Made by a program: the position numbers and the translations under genes. A stretch of DNA of 60,820 bases from Bacteroidaceae bacterium (GTDB lineage Bacteria; Bacteroidota; Bacteroidia; Bacteroidales; Bacteroidaceae), in assembly GCA_017509605.1 (NCBI GenBank), contig JAFWPH010000001.1:1-60820 (forward strand). The letters are read 5' to 3'. The notes below the pieces were generated by a model, which was not told the origin of the DNA, did no database searches, and worked only from the letters and a program-made list of their open reading frames with translations. This document shows, piece after piece, positions 43,542 to 52,669 of this stretch (position 1 is the first letter of the stretch; every line of letters begins with the position of its first letter).

Positions 43542-45155
43542 ATGGCAAATTTGGATTTGACTAAGTATGGCATCACTGGTTCCACAGTGAAAGCCCACAA
43601 CCCTTCTTACGAGTATCTGTATGAAGAGGAGATGAAGAAAGAACTCACAGGCTTCGACAAAGGTCAGGAGACTGAACTTGGCGCTGTGAACGTGATGACT
43701 GGTATCTTCACTGGCCGTTCACCTAAAGACAAGTACATCGTTGACGACGCTCAGAGCCACGACAAGGTGTGGTGGACCACTGAGGGCTACAAGAACGACA
43801 ACCATCCTATGAGCGAAGAGGTATGGGCTAAGGTTAAGGATATCGCTGTGAAGGAACTCTGCAACAAGGAACTCTATGTAGTGGACGCTTTCTGCGGTGC
43901 CAACACCAACACTCACCTTGCAGTGCGCTTCATCCTTGAGGTGGCTTGGCAGGCACATTTCATCAAGAACATGTTCATCCAACCAACAGAAGAGGAACTG
44001 GCTAACTTCGAGCCCAACTTCGTAATCTACAACGCTTCAAAGGCTAAGGTGGAAAACTACAAGGAACTGGGTCTGAACTCTGAGACTTGTGTGGCTTTCA
44101 ACACCACTTCACGCGAGCAGGTGATCATCAATACTTGGTACGGCGGTGAGATGAAGAAGGGTATGTTCTCCATGCAGAACTACTACCTGCCTCTCCAGGG
44201 CATCGCTTCCATGCACTGCTCTGCCAACACTGATATGGAAGGCAAGAACACTGCCATCTTCTTCGGCCTCTCTGGTACTGGTAAGACCACTCTTTCAACA
44301 GATCCTAAGCGCCTGCTGATCGGTGACGACGAGCACGGATGGGACGACGAAGGTGTGTTCAACCTCGAAGGCGGTTGCTACGCCAAGGTGATTAACCTCG
44401 ACAAGGAGAGCGAGCCTGACATCTACAACGCTATCAAGCGCGACGCTCTGCTCGAGAACGTGACAGTTGACGAAGAAGGCAAGATTGACTTCGCTGACAA
44501 GAGCGTGACTGAGAACACACGCGTTTCTTATCCTATTGACCACATCACCAACATCGTGAAGAAGGTGAACGGAAAGAGCGCAGGTCCAGACGCAAAGCAG
44601 GTGATCTTCCTCAGCGCAGATGCTTTCGGTGTGCTGCCTCCAGTGTCTATCCTCGACCCAGAGCAGACCAAGTACTACTTCCTCTCTGGTTTCACAGCAA
44701 AACTCGCTGGTACAGAGCGTGGTATCACTGAGCCTACTCCAACTTTCTCCGCTTGCTTCGGCCAGGCTTTCCTCGAGTTGCACCCAACCAAGTATGCTGA
44801 GGAACTCGTGAAGAAGATGCAGAAGAGCGGTGCCAAGGCTTACCTCGTGAACACAGGCTGGAACGGTACTGGCAAGCGTATCTCCATCAAGGATACACGT
44901 GGTATCATCGACGCTATCCTCAACCACTCTATCGACGAGGCTCCAACCAAGACTATTCCTTACTTCAACTTCACTGTTCCTACTCAGTTGGACGGTGTGG
45001 CTTGGGGTATCCTTGATCCTCGCGACACCTATCAGGACCGTGGCGAATGGGATGCAAAGGCACGCGACCTGGCTGCCCGCTTCATCAAGAACTTCAAGAA
45101 GTACGAGACCAACGAGGCTGGTAAGGCTCTTGTAGCTGCTGGTCCAAAACTCTAA
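43542..45155 (+). CDS. pckA: Phosphoenolpyruvate carboxykinase (ATP)
   Basis: A 537-residue enzyme interconverting PEP and oxaloacetate with ATP/ADP. In Prevotella and other succinate formers it works in the carboxylating direction, fixing CO2. Visible are [14 protein letters not shown], the P-loop [15 protein letters not shown] (about 243-257), [20 protein letters not shown] and [13 protein letters not shown]. It is monocistronic, with its own promoter and terminator, as expected for a highly expressed gene. Confidence 0.96.
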   Translation: MANLDLTKYGITGSTVKAHNPSYEYLYEEEMKKELTGFDKGQETELGAVNVMTGIFTGRSPKDKYIVDDAQSHDKVWWTTEGYKNDNHPMSEEVWAKVKDIAVKELCNKELYVVDAFCGANTNTHLAVRFILEVAWQAHFIKNMFIQPTEEELANFEPNFVIYNASKAKVENYKELGLNSETCVAFNTTSREQVIINTWYGGEMKKGMFSMQNYYLPLQGIASMHCSANTDMEGKNTAIFFGLSGTGKTTLSTDPKRLLIGDDEHGWDDEGVFNLEGGCYAKVINLDKESEPDIYNAIKRDALLENVTVDEEGKIDFADKSVTENTRVSYPIDHITNIVKKVNGKSAGPDAKQVIFLSADAFGVLPPVSILDPEQTKYYFLSGFTAKLAGTERGITEPTPTFSACFGQAFLELHPTKYAEELVKKMQKSGAKAYLVNTGWNGTGKRISIKDTRGIIDAILNHSIDEAPTKTIPYFNFTVPTQLDGVAWGILDPRDTYQDRGEWDAKARDLAARFIKNFKKYETNEAGKALVAAGPKL

Positions 45156-45180
45156 TCCAGATTCTTAGAATTCTATCACC

Positions 45181-45217
45181 AAAAAGGGCGGTTCCATCGA
45201 TGAAACCGCCCTTTTTT
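45181..45217 (+). terminator. Terminator of pckA
   Basis: GGGCGGTT pairs with AACCGCCC within A-rich/T-rich flanks, with CATCGATG in the loop region, giving AAAAAGGGCGG ... CCGCCCTTTTTT. It may act on both strands. Confidence 0.88.
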
Positions 45218-45272
45218 ATGCATTTTTCAAATCGTCGTTATCCACGGATTTACCGTCATTCCGCCCTCTATT

Positions 45273-45307
45273 GCCTAAAGCCTAAAACCTATCGCCTAAA
45301 GCCTAAT
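45273..45307. repeat. Heptamer array GCCTAAN directly after the aroB stop codon
   Basis: Five units (GCCTAAA, GCCTAAA, ACCTATC, GCCTAAA, GCCTAAT) with a 7-base period, ending at the base next to the aroB stop codon on the minus strand. Confidence 0.85.
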
Positions 45308-46360
45308 TCACCCTTCACGGAAGAAGTCGAGAGCTTCTTCTATCTCTTTGCGGTCGGCGGTCTGGTTGATACGGATGTCGCCGATGTCGCCAAGAAGGGT
45401 GAAGTTGATGATGCCCGCTGTGTTCTTCTTGTCGTGCGTCATCAGTTCGATAATCTCAGGATATTGCTTGCAGTCAATATCAAACCGTCCATAGTTCTCG
45501 CGGATGAACCGCACAGCCTGGTAAAGCACATCGTGGGGGAAACCAGTCTTTACCGCCGACAGGTAAAGCTCACAAATCAGACCCCATGCCACCGCATAGC
45601 CATGCAACACGGGACGGTTGGTCCTCAGTGCCAGACTCTCGAAAGCATGACCTACCGTATGCCCGAGGTTCAAAGCCTTGCGGATGCCTTTCTCCAAAGG
45701 GTCTTCTGTCACTACCCTCTCCTTGATAGCCACACTTGTCGCCACCATATCCTGCAAATGCTTGTAATCCACCTCGTCAAGGTCGAAGTTGATGAGTTCA
45801 GACCAGTTTTTCCGGTTGCTGATGAGTCCATGTTTGAGCATCTCGGCATAACCTGAGCAGACATTCTCATGGTCAAGTGTGCGCAGGAACTCTGTGTCGA
45901 GGATAACGGTATGTGCCGAATTAAACACCCCGATCTCGTTCTTCAGTCCGTTGAAATTGATGCCCGTCTTTCCACCAACAGAGGCATCAACCATGGAAAG
46001 CAAGGTGGTGGGGATGTTCACGTAGGTGATGCCCCGCTTGAAGGTAGAGGCAGCAAAGCCGCCGAGGTCAGTAACCATGCCGCCGCCGAGGTTGATGAGC
46101 AAGGAATGGCGTGATGCGCCGCCTTCACCCAGCGCGGTCCATACCTGCGACAGCGTGTCAAGGTTCTTGTAGGTGTCGGTGGCACCGATTATAATATGCG
46201 GAGCGTCGCTGATGGCCTCGATATCCCTCAAACGTGGCGCGCAAAGCCGCTCTGTCGTGGTGTCGGCCAACACGAAAATGCGGTCAGGACTACATTGTGC
46301 TACGATTTCTGTCAGTTCCTTCTCTAAGTCCTGCGACAGGATAATATGCTGTTGTTCCAT
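45308..46360 (-). CDS. aroB: 3-dehydroquinate synthase
   Basis: A 350-residue NAD- and metal-dependent enzyme making 3-dehydroquinate from DAHP, the second step of the shikimate pathway. The signature LINLGGGMVTDLGGFAAS and the following IPTTLLSMVDASVGGKTGIN and GHTVGHAFESL (metal His) are present. It starts 31 nt after the DHH phosphoesterase gene in the same direction. A heptamer repeat array lies immediately after its stop codon. Confidence 0.94.
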   Translation of the reverse strand: MEQQHIILSQDLEKELTEIVAQCSPDRIFVLADTTTERLCAPRLRDIEAISDAPHIIIGATDTYKNLDTLSQVWTALGEGGASRHSLLINLGGGMVTDLGGFAASTFKRGITYVNIPTTLLSMVDASVGGKTGINFNGLKNEIGVFNSAHTVILDTEFLRTLDHENVCSGYAEMLKHGLISNRKNWSELINFDLDEVDYKHLQDMVATSVAIKERVVTEDPLEKGIRKALNLGHTVGHAFESLALRTNRPVLHGYAVAWGLICELYLSAVKTGFPHDVLYQAVRFIRENYGRFDIDCKQYPEIIELMTHDKKNTAGIINFTLLGDIGDIRINQTADRKEIEEALDFFREG

Positions 46361-46391
46361 TATTGTTTAAAAGGGTTGAATTGATAAGGCT

Positions 46392-47447
46392 TCATTTCAG
46401 GTAGTCAGCGAATGCTTGGCAGGCCTTGTGGGCAATCTGAAGTGCCTCTTCGAGCGAGCACTCCAAACGTCCCCCAGCAGCGTTGAGGTGACCTCCTCCA
46501 TTGAAGAAACGGCTGGCCATTTCGTTGGCTGGAATGTCATCGACACTACGAATCGAGACATGCACCAAAGGCGACTCATCAAGATCCTCGCGAAGCGAAA
46601 TGCTCAGACGCATGCCCTGGATTTCCAGGGGGATGTTCACAAAGCCTTCCACATCTCCTTTCTGATAGCCGTTCTCACGCATTTCTTCTCTTGACAAGGT
46701 GAAAATAGAGGCGTGGAGGTCATCAAGATATTCTATCTTTCTGTCTAAAATCAAGCCGAGCAGATTGTAGCGGCTCTTGTTATAACTATGGTAGATACGA
46801 CGGTAAATCATGTCCTTGTCAGCCCCTTTGTTCATAAGCATGGCCAACAGGATGAAGAACTCGGGGTTGTTGGAGTTGTACTGAAACGCCCCTGTATCGG
46901 TCATCATGCCGGCGCAAAGGCATTCTGCGCAGCCCTTGGTAATCAGGTCGTATTCGCCCATCGCGTGGATGAACCGCAGCACCAACTCGCAAGTGGAACT
47001 GGCGGACGGATAGGAGAACATCACATCGCACGCGATAACGGGATTGAGATGATGGTCAATGACTATCTTGTGGGCTACCTTCGCATCAAGCACCGAACCA
47101 AGGTCAAGCATGCGGTAAGGGGCGTTGAGGTCAAGGAAGAAAATAAGGTCAGCTTGCGCGATGGCTTCTTCTGATGCTTGTCGCTGACGGTCGAAAAGCA
47201 GGGTGCCGGCCACGCCCTCCATCCAGTTCATGTACGCAGGAAATGAGTTGGGCATGATGACTGTGACATCCTTGCCTTTGGCACGCAGGTAGGCGGCCAG
47301 TCCGAGGCATGAGCCTACAGCATCACCGTCGGGTGTCTGGTGAGCGGAGATGACAACATGTTGGCTGATGTCGATCAAATGTCTTGCGGAATCCACATCC
47401 GCTTGGTCGAACAATTGGTCAATAAAGTATTTCTTGTTTGTTTCCAT
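46392..47447 (-). CDS. DHH/DHHA1 phosphoesterase (NrnA-like oligoribonuclease/pAp phosphatase)
   Basis: A 351-residue soluble protein with the DHH motifs AHQTPDGDAVGSCLGLAAYL (about 29-48), FFLDLNAPYRM, IVIDHHLNP and a C-terminal DHHA1 domain containing FFNGGGHLNAAGG. NrnA-type proteins degrade nanoRNAs and dephosphorylate pAp. I chose METNKKYFIDQL at 47447 as the start; a longer frame adds a hydrophobic stretch across a promoter-like TAATTTTG (47476-47469). It lies upstream of aroB in the same direction. Confidence 0.88.
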   Translation of the reverse strand: METNKKYFIDQLFDQADVDSARHLIDISQHVVISAHQTPDGDAVGSCLGLAAYLRAKGKDVTVIMPNSFPAYMNWMEGVAGTLLFDRQRQASEEAIAQADLIFFLDLNAPYRMLDLGSVLDAKVAHKIVIDHHLNPVIACDVMFSYPSASSTCELVLRFIHAMGEYDLITKGCAECLCAGMMTDTGAFQYNSNNPEFFILLAMLMNKGADKDMIYRRIYHSYNKSRYNLLGLILDRKIEYLDDLHASIFTLSREEMRENGYQKGDVEGFVNIPLEIQGMRLSISLREDLDESPLVHVSIRSVDDIPANEMASRFFNGGGHLNAAGGRLECSLEEALQIAHKACQAFADYLK

Positions 47448-47561
47448 TCTGCTATTTGTAATTGATGGCAAAATTACACTTTTCTTGTCACAATTGACGT
47501 GTGTTTCATCGCAAAGATGTGCAAGATAAATGAGATTAACGAAAAAAAATATCATCAATAG

Positions 47562-47593
47562 TTTGTATAAGTCCATTATTTAAGTTATTTTTG
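47562..47593 (+). promoter_or_regulatory. Bacteroidota promoter of the fumarate reductase operon
   Basis: TTTG (47562-47565), 20 nt, then TATTTTTG (47586-47593). The leader to the first gene would be about 135 nt. Confidence 0.72.
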
Positions 47594-47734
47594 CATTTGC
47601 TATGACGCGAACTTATAATTTAACAAGGCTTTTCCCATAGGGGCAGAGCCACCTTTGTTGACCAACGTCATACACGTTCGTAAAACTAACGGAAGAAGCA
47701 ATAACAAATTTAATAATTTCAAATTCAACATTTT

Positions 47735-48508
47735 ATGTGGTTATTTAATTCATCTATTGGACGAAAAGTGGTGATGTCGGTAACTGGCATCTCGCTTATT
47801 CTATTCATGACGTTCCATGGGTGCATGAATGTTGTGGCCCTGTTCTCAGCAAAAGGTTACAACATGATATGTGAATTCCTGGGCGCCAATTGGTATGCAG
47901 TGGCAGCTACACTGGCTCTTGCCGCATTGGCGGTGATCCACATTGTCTATGCATTCATCCTCACCATCCAAAACCGCAAGGCACGTGGCAACAACCGTTA
48001 TGACGTGACTGACAAACCGGCAAAAGTGGAATGGGCTTCTCAGAACATGCTTGTATTAGGTATCATCATCCTCCTTGGACTGTTGCTCCACCTCTACAAC
48101 TTCTGGTACAACATGATGTTCGCCGAAATTGTCGGAATGGAAGGTTTGGCTCATTCTCCAGCTGATGGCTTTGGCTGGATAGCAGAGACATTCTCCAATC
48201 CTGTCTTCGTATGCCTCTACATCGTGTGGATTATTGCCCTGTGGTTCCACCTTACTCATGGTTTCTGGAGCGCCATCCAGACCATTGGCTGGAGCGGACA
48301 TCTCTGGTTCAACCGCTGGAGAATTATCGGCATCATCTATGTCACCCTCCTTTGCTTGATGTTCCTCGCCGTTATCCTTGGCTTCGCTTTCGGTTGCGCT
48401 CCCTCACTCTGCTGTGGTTGCGGTGCTGACTGCACCTGTGGACAAGGTGACCTTTGCGAATGTGCCAAAGAATGTGCTAAGGCCGTTGGTGGATGCTGCG
48501 GTAAATAA
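47735..48508 (+). CDS. frdC: Fumarate reductase/succinate dehydrogenase cytochrome b subunit with Cys-rich tail
   Basis: A 257-residue diheme cytochrome b558-type anchor with five TMs. Heme-ligand His candidates lie in FMTFHGCMNVVALF, ALAVIHIVYAF, LLLHLYNFWYN and WFHLTHGFWSAIQ. It links the complex to menaquinone in the inner membrane. It is unusual in ending with a ~37-residue tail containing 11 Cys (CCGCGADCTCGQGDLCEC and more) after the last helix, like a small metal-binding or metallothionein-type segment. It is the first gene of frdCAB. Confidence 0.9.
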   Translation: MWLFNSSIGRKVVMSVTGISLILFMTFHGCMNVVALFSAKGYNMICEFLGANWYAVAATLALAALAVIHIVYAFILTIQNRKARGNNRYDVTDKPAKVEWASQNMLVLGIIILLGLLLHLYNFWYNMMFAEIVGMEGLAHSPADGFGWIAETFSNPVFVCLYIVWIIALWFHLTHGFWSAIQTIGWSGHLWFNRWRIIGIIYVTLLCLMFLAVILGFAFGCAPSLCCGCGADCTCGQGDLCECAKECAKAVGGCCGK

Positions 48509-48537
48509 TTATTAACTTTTAATCTCGGATAAACACT

Positions 48538-50517
48538 ATGGTTAAAATAGATTCAAAGATACCGGAAGGACCAGTGGCTGAGAAATGGACCAACTACAAG
48601 GCACATCAGCGCCTGGTGAACCCAAAGAATAAACTGAAACTCGATGTCATCGTCGTGGGTACAGGTCTTGCCGGCGCTTCTGCCGCCGCTTCCCTCGGCG
48701 AGATGGGTTTCAATGTGTTGAACTTCTGTATTCAAGACTCTCCACGTCGTGCACACTCCATCGCTGCACAGGGTGGTATCAACGCTGCCAAGAACTACCA
48801 GAACGACGGCGACTCTGTCTATCGTCTGTTCTACGACACTGTCAAAGGTGGTGACTACCGCGCACGCGAGGCAAACGTTTATCGTCTGGCAGAGGTGTCG
48901 AACAGCATCATCGACCAGTGCGTGGCACAAGGCGTGCCTTTCGCACGCGAATATGGTGGCACACTCGCCAACCGTTCTTTCGGTGGAGCACAGGTGAGCC
49001 GTACCTTCTATGCCAAGGGACAGACTGGCCAGCAGCTGCTGCTCGGTGCCTACTCAGCACTCAGCGCACAGGTGGAGGCCGGCAAGGTGAAACTCTACAC
49101 ACGCTATGAGATGCTCGACCTCGTGATTGTTGACGGTCGCGCACGCGGCATCATCGCCAAGAACCTCGTGACGGGTAAACTGGAGCGTTTCTCTGCCAAT
49201 GCAGTGGTAATCGCTACTGGTGGTTATGGCAACACCTACTTCCTGTCCACCAACGCCATGGGCTGTAATGTCACAGCTGCCATGTCATGCTACCGCAAAG
49301 GCGCTTACTTCGCTAACCCATGCTATGTGCAGATTCACCCCACTTGTATCCCTGTCCACGGCGACAAGCAGTCCAAGCTGACCCTGATGTCGGAGTCGCT
49401 CCGCAACGATGGACGTATCTGGGTTCCCAAGAAACTTGAGGACGCCAAAGCATTGCAGGAAGGCAAGAAGGAAGGTTGGGAGATTCCAGAGGAGGATCGT
49501 GACTACTACCTCGAGCGTCGCTACCCCGCATTCGGTAACCTCGTGCCACGCGACGTTGCGTCTCGTGCTGCCAAGGAGCGTTGCGACAAGGGCTTCGGCG
49601 TGAACAACACTGGCCTCGCCGTGTTCCTCGACTTCTCCGAGTCAATCCAGCGCCTCGGCATCGACATCGTTCTCCAGCGTTACGGCAACCTCTTCGACAT
49701 GTATGAGGAGATCACTGACGTGAACCCAGGCCAGAAGCGCAAGACTGTCAATGGTGTGGACTACTACAACCCGATGATGATCTTCCCCGCCATCCACTAC
49801 ACCATGGGTGGTATCTGGGTGGACTACGAACTTCAGACCTCCATCCCCGGCCTCTTCGCGATCGGCGAGTGCAACTTCTCCGACCACGGTGCTAACCGAC
49901 TCGGTGCATCTGCGCTGATGCAGGGTCTTGCCGACGGTTACTTCGTGCTGCCTTACACCATTCAGAACTACCTCGCCGACCAGGCCATCTGGCCTAAGGT
50001 GCCCACAGACCGCAAGGAATTTGCAGAGGTGGAAAAAGCTGTCAGCGACCGCATCGACCATTTGATGAACATCAAGGGCAAACGTTCCGTCGATTCCATC
50101 CACAAAGAACTGGGACATATCTGCTGGGAGTACATCGGCATGGGACGCACTAAAGAAGGACTGGAGAAAGGTATCCAAGAGATTGAGAAACTGCGCAAGG
50201 AGTTCGACACCAACCTCTTCATCCCCGGCACTCGCGAGGGACTGAATGTGGAACTCGACAAGGCTGTGCACCTCGACGACTTCCTCACCATGGGCAAACT
50301 TATCGCCTACGACGCACTCAGCCGCAACGAGAGCTGTGGCGGACATTTCCGCGAGGAGTACCAGACGGAGGAAGGCGAGGCCAAACGCGACGACGAGAAC
50401 TACTTCTACGTAGGTTGTCTGAAATACATGGGCAGCGACGCAGCTGCGCCCGAACTCATCAAGGAACCGCTCGAATACGAGGCTATTAAGGTGCAAACAC
50501 GTAATTATAAGAACTAA
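48538..50517 (+). CDS. frdA: Fumarate reductase/succinate dehydrogenase flavoprotein subunit
   Basis: A 659-residue FAD subunit. The dinucleotide fold [18 protein letters not shown] (about 37-54) is followed by [17 protein letters not shown], whose His is the usual covalent FAD ligand. HTMGG-like [29 protein letters not shown] and the C-terminal capping domain are present. In Prevotella the complex mainly reduces fumarate to succinate, coupled to menaquinol. It lies between frdC (29 nt) and frdB (5 nt). Confidence 0.95.
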   Translation: MVKIDSKIPEGPVAEKWTNYKAHQRLVNPKNKLKLDVIVVGTGLAGASAAASLGEMGFNVLNFCIQDSPRRAHSIAAQGGINAAKNYQNDGDSVYRLFYDTVKGGDYRAREANVYRLAEVSNSIIDQCVAQGVPFAREYGGTLANRSFGGAQVSRTFYAKGQTGQQLLLGAYSALSAQVEAGKVKLYTRYEMLDLVIVDGRARGIIAKNLVTGKLERFSANAVVIATGGYGNTYFLSTNAMGCNVTAAMSCYRKGAYFANPCYVQIHPTCIPVHGDKQSKLTLMSESLRNDGRIWVPKKLEDAKALQEGKKEGWEIPEEDRDYYLERRYPAFGNLVPRDVASRAAKERCDKGFGVNNTGLAVFLDFSESIQRLGIDIVLQRYGNLFDMYEEITDVNPGQKRKTVNGVDYYNPMMIFPAIHYTMGGIWVDYELQTSIPGLFAIGECNFSDHGANRLGASALMQGLADGYFVLPYTIQNYLADQAIWPKVPTDRKEFAEVEKAVSDRIDHLMNIKGKRSVDSIHKELGHICWEYIGMGRTKEGLEKGIQEIEKLRKEFDTNLFIPGTREGLNVELDKAVHLDDFLTMGKLIAYDALSRNESCGGHFREEYQTEEGEAKRDDENYFYVGCLKYMGSDAAAPELIKEPLEYEAIKVQTRNYKN

Positions 50518-50522
50518 AAGTT

Positions 50523-51281
50523 ATGGACAAGAATATAAGTTTCACATTGAAATTCTGGCGTCAGAACGGTCCTAAGGATGCAGGACATTTTGACACCCGC
50601 GAGATGAAGGACATCCCTGGAGACACCTCTTTCCTCGAAATGCTCGACATCCTCAATGAGCAACTCATCGAGGAGGGCAAAGAGCCGTTCGTCTTCGACC
50701 ACGACTGCCGCGAGGGTATATGCGGTATGTGCTCTCTCTACATCAACGGAACACCTCACGGCAAGACTGAACGCGGTGCTACCACCTGCCAACTCTACAT
50801 GCGCCGTTTCCACGACGGTGAGACCATCACCGTGGAGCCATGGCGCTCAGCTGGTTTCCCCGTGATCAAGGACTGTATGGTCGATCGCACAGCATTCGAT
50901 AAGATCATGCAGGCTGGCGGTTACGTGAGCGTGCGCACTGGTGCGCCACAAGACGCCAACGCCATCCTGATTCCAAAGCAGGATGCCGACGAGGCTATGG
51001 ACTGCGCAAGCTGCATCGGTTGTGGAGCGTGTGTGGCTGCATGCAAGAACGGTTCGGCTATGCTCTTCGTCAGCTCCAAGGTAAGCCAGCTGGCACTGCT
51101 GCCACAAGGACGCCCCGAGGCTGCCAAGCGCGCTAAGGCTATGGTGGCAAAGATGGACGAACTCGGATTCGGTAACTGCACCAACACCCGCGCTTGCGAG
51201 GCTGTGTGCCCCAAGAACGAGACCATCACCAACATCGCACGTCTCAACCGCGAGTTCATCTGGGCCAAGCTCAAGGACTAA
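50523..51281 (+). CDS. frdB: Fumarate reductase/succinate dehydrogenase iron-sulfur subunit
   Basis: A 252-residue electron-transfer subunit. The N-terminal plant-type ferredoxin motif is [15 protein letters not shown] (2Fe-2S, fourth Cys in TTCQLYM). The C-terminal ferredoxin motifs are [17 protein letters not shown] and [14 protein letters not shown], binding 4Fe-4S and 3Fe-4S type clusters. It starts 5 nt after frdA and is followed by a strong terminator. Confidence 0.95.
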   Translation: MDKNISFTLKFWRQNGPKDAGHFDTREMKDIPGDTSFLEMLDILNEQLIEEGKEPFVFDHDCREGICGMCSLYINGTPHGKTERGATTCQLYMRRFHDGETITVEPWRSAGFPVIKDCMVDRTAFDKIMQAGGYVSVRTGAPQDANAILIPKQDADEAMDCASCIGCGACVAACKNGSAMLFVSSKVSQLALLPQGRPEAAKRAKAMVAKMDELGFGNCTNTRACEAVCPKNETITNIARLNREFIWAKLKD

Positions 51282-51300
51282 CGACATTCATGACAATGTA

Positions 51301-51333
51301 AAAAGAGGACTGCATGGCAGTCCTCTTTTATTT
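51301..51333 (+). terminator. Terminator of frdCAB
   Basis: AAAAGAGGACTGC and GCAGTCCTCTTTT pair around a 3-nt loop. It is symmetric, so it may work both ways. Confidence 0.9.
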
Positions 51334-51403
51334 TAGCGATATCGAATCGTCCGACATGATGATGCAGAAAACTATCGCCCACTTGAACATATAGTGTTCA
51401 ATG

Positions 51404-51438
51404 GCCTAAAGCCTAATGCCTAATGCCTAATGCCTAAA
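51404..51438. repeat. Heptamer array GCCTAAN over the stop codon of the GH97_N-like gene
   Basis: Five units (GCCTAAA, three GCCTAAT, GCCTAAA) with a 7-base period. The stop codon (51434-51436) is in the unit nearest the gene, so the coding strand reads GGTTTTTAGGCATTAGGC. Confidence 0.88.
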
Positions 51439-52582
51439 AACCATAGCCCATGGTGACGATGAAGGTATTGCGTCCGAAAGGCTCTTTCCAACCCGTGAAA
51501 AACTGGTATTCGTAAGCCACACCAAAAGAGATGCGTTGGCGCATCATATACTGTGCCTTGAGGCCTAATCCCACCAGAAAATGATGCTCTTTGTAAATGT
51601 CGCTGTACGTGGGATGGATCTTCACGTGCTGGTGCAGGTTCAAGTAGGTGGCAGAGGCGTAGGGAGCGAAAGACCAGATATCATAGCCATTTTGAACGGG
51701 AAGGCTATATCCGAACCGGGCTGAACAATCCCAAGCATGGACTGATCCCATCACCCCGAGGAACGGATCGAAATCATGCTCATAGAACACGTAGAGCAAT
51801 TCTTGGCAGGGCGAGAAACTCAATCCACCATATAGATGCTTGTAAGTGAAGTCAGCGGATACACCTTGGGTGGTACTCACTTTACCCCAGGTCTTGCCTG
51901 TGATACAATTCATGGTGTGTCCTATTGACAAAGACGGAAGGGCGTCTTTCCACGATACCACCTTGCTGTGGGGATAGAGCGTCGCCCACTCATCTGGTGC
52001 CTTCTCTGACTTCTCATGGTCTTCTTCCTCATCGAAAAACATGATACGCCATGGAAAAACCATGTCGCCAGCGAAGGTGCCAAGGATGGCGTTGGGCTTG
52101 TCATCGGGGAAGACATTCGTCACATCCACGATCTTGTACTCATCAGCTACATTCTTGGTGGAGTAACGGTAAGCCATGCCTTGATTGAACACCACCACCT
52201 CGAGCATGATGCCTGAGGCTGACAACATCACCAAACCATTGCACCTGCCTTCCAGACCTGCAAGAGCAAGGTCGCTCCTGTCCTTGCTGGAAATGGTTGA
52301 CGTCGTACGCTGCACATCCACCAGATCAAATTTGCCAAAGGATTTCCTTCTGCCGTGAGAAAGAACCGTCATGCCTATCTCGCGGTCTCGTATCAGCATT
52401 TTGCCATTGACATTGACACTCATTCTCTTTTTGAAAGGCCGCATGAACTTACTTCTGAAGCGTTTGGCCTTTTCTGTATGGATATATACCTGTGCAGACT
52501 CGTTAGGAGACGACACTGAATACTGTGCTTTTGTCATTGTTGTCAGAAACAGACAAAAGAGTATTAGGAGGCTTTTCTTCAT
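51434..52582 (-). CDS. Exported protein: GH97_N-like domain plus outer-membrane beta-barrel-like C-terminus
   Basis: A 382-residue protein with a clear signal peptide (MKKSLLILFCLFLTTMTKAQ). Residues ~21-200 (SVSSPNESAQVYI, VNGKMLIRDREIGM, LEVVVFNQGMAYRYST) resemble the N-terminal beta-sandwich of GH97 enzymes. There is no GH97 catalytic barrel. Instead, residues ~220-382 show alternating aromatic strands and end in VTMGYGF, with a terminal Phe as in outer-membrane barrels. I do not know a family with this layout. It is a single gene between frdB (convergent) and metG. Confidence 0.62.
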   Translation of the reverse strand: MKKSLLILFCLFLTTMTKAQYSVSSPNESAQVYIHTEKAKRFRSKFMRPFKKRMSVNVNGKMLIRDREIGMTVLSHGRRKSFGKFDLVDVQRTTSTISSKDRSDLALAGLEGRCNGLVMLSASGIMLEVVVFNQGMAYRYSTKNVADEYKIVDVTNVFPDDKPNAILGTFAGDMVFPWRIMFFDEEEDHEKSEKAPDEWATLYPHSKVVSWKDALPSLSIGHTMNCITGKTWGKVSTTQGVSADFTYKHLYGGLSFSPCQELLYVFYEHDFDPFLGVMGSVHAWDCSARFGYSLPVQNGYDIWSFAPYASATYLNLHQHVKIHPTYSDIYKEHHFLVGLGLKAQYMMRQRISFGVAYEYQFFTGWKEPFGRNTFIVTMGYGF

Positions 52583-52627
52583 ATCGGTGATGTGTTAGTG
52601 GTTTAGAATACAGGTTCATAAAAAAGA

Positions 52628-52667
52628 TCAACGGCCAGCAGACAAAATCCAGTTTGCTGGCCGTTGA
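52628..52667 (-). terminator. Terminator of metG
   Basis: TCAACGGCCAGCA (52628-52640) pairs with TGCTGGCCGTTGA (52655-52667), 13 bp, with T-rich minus-strand sequence after it (TCTTTTTTA). Confidence 0.87.
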
Positions 52668-52669
52668 CA

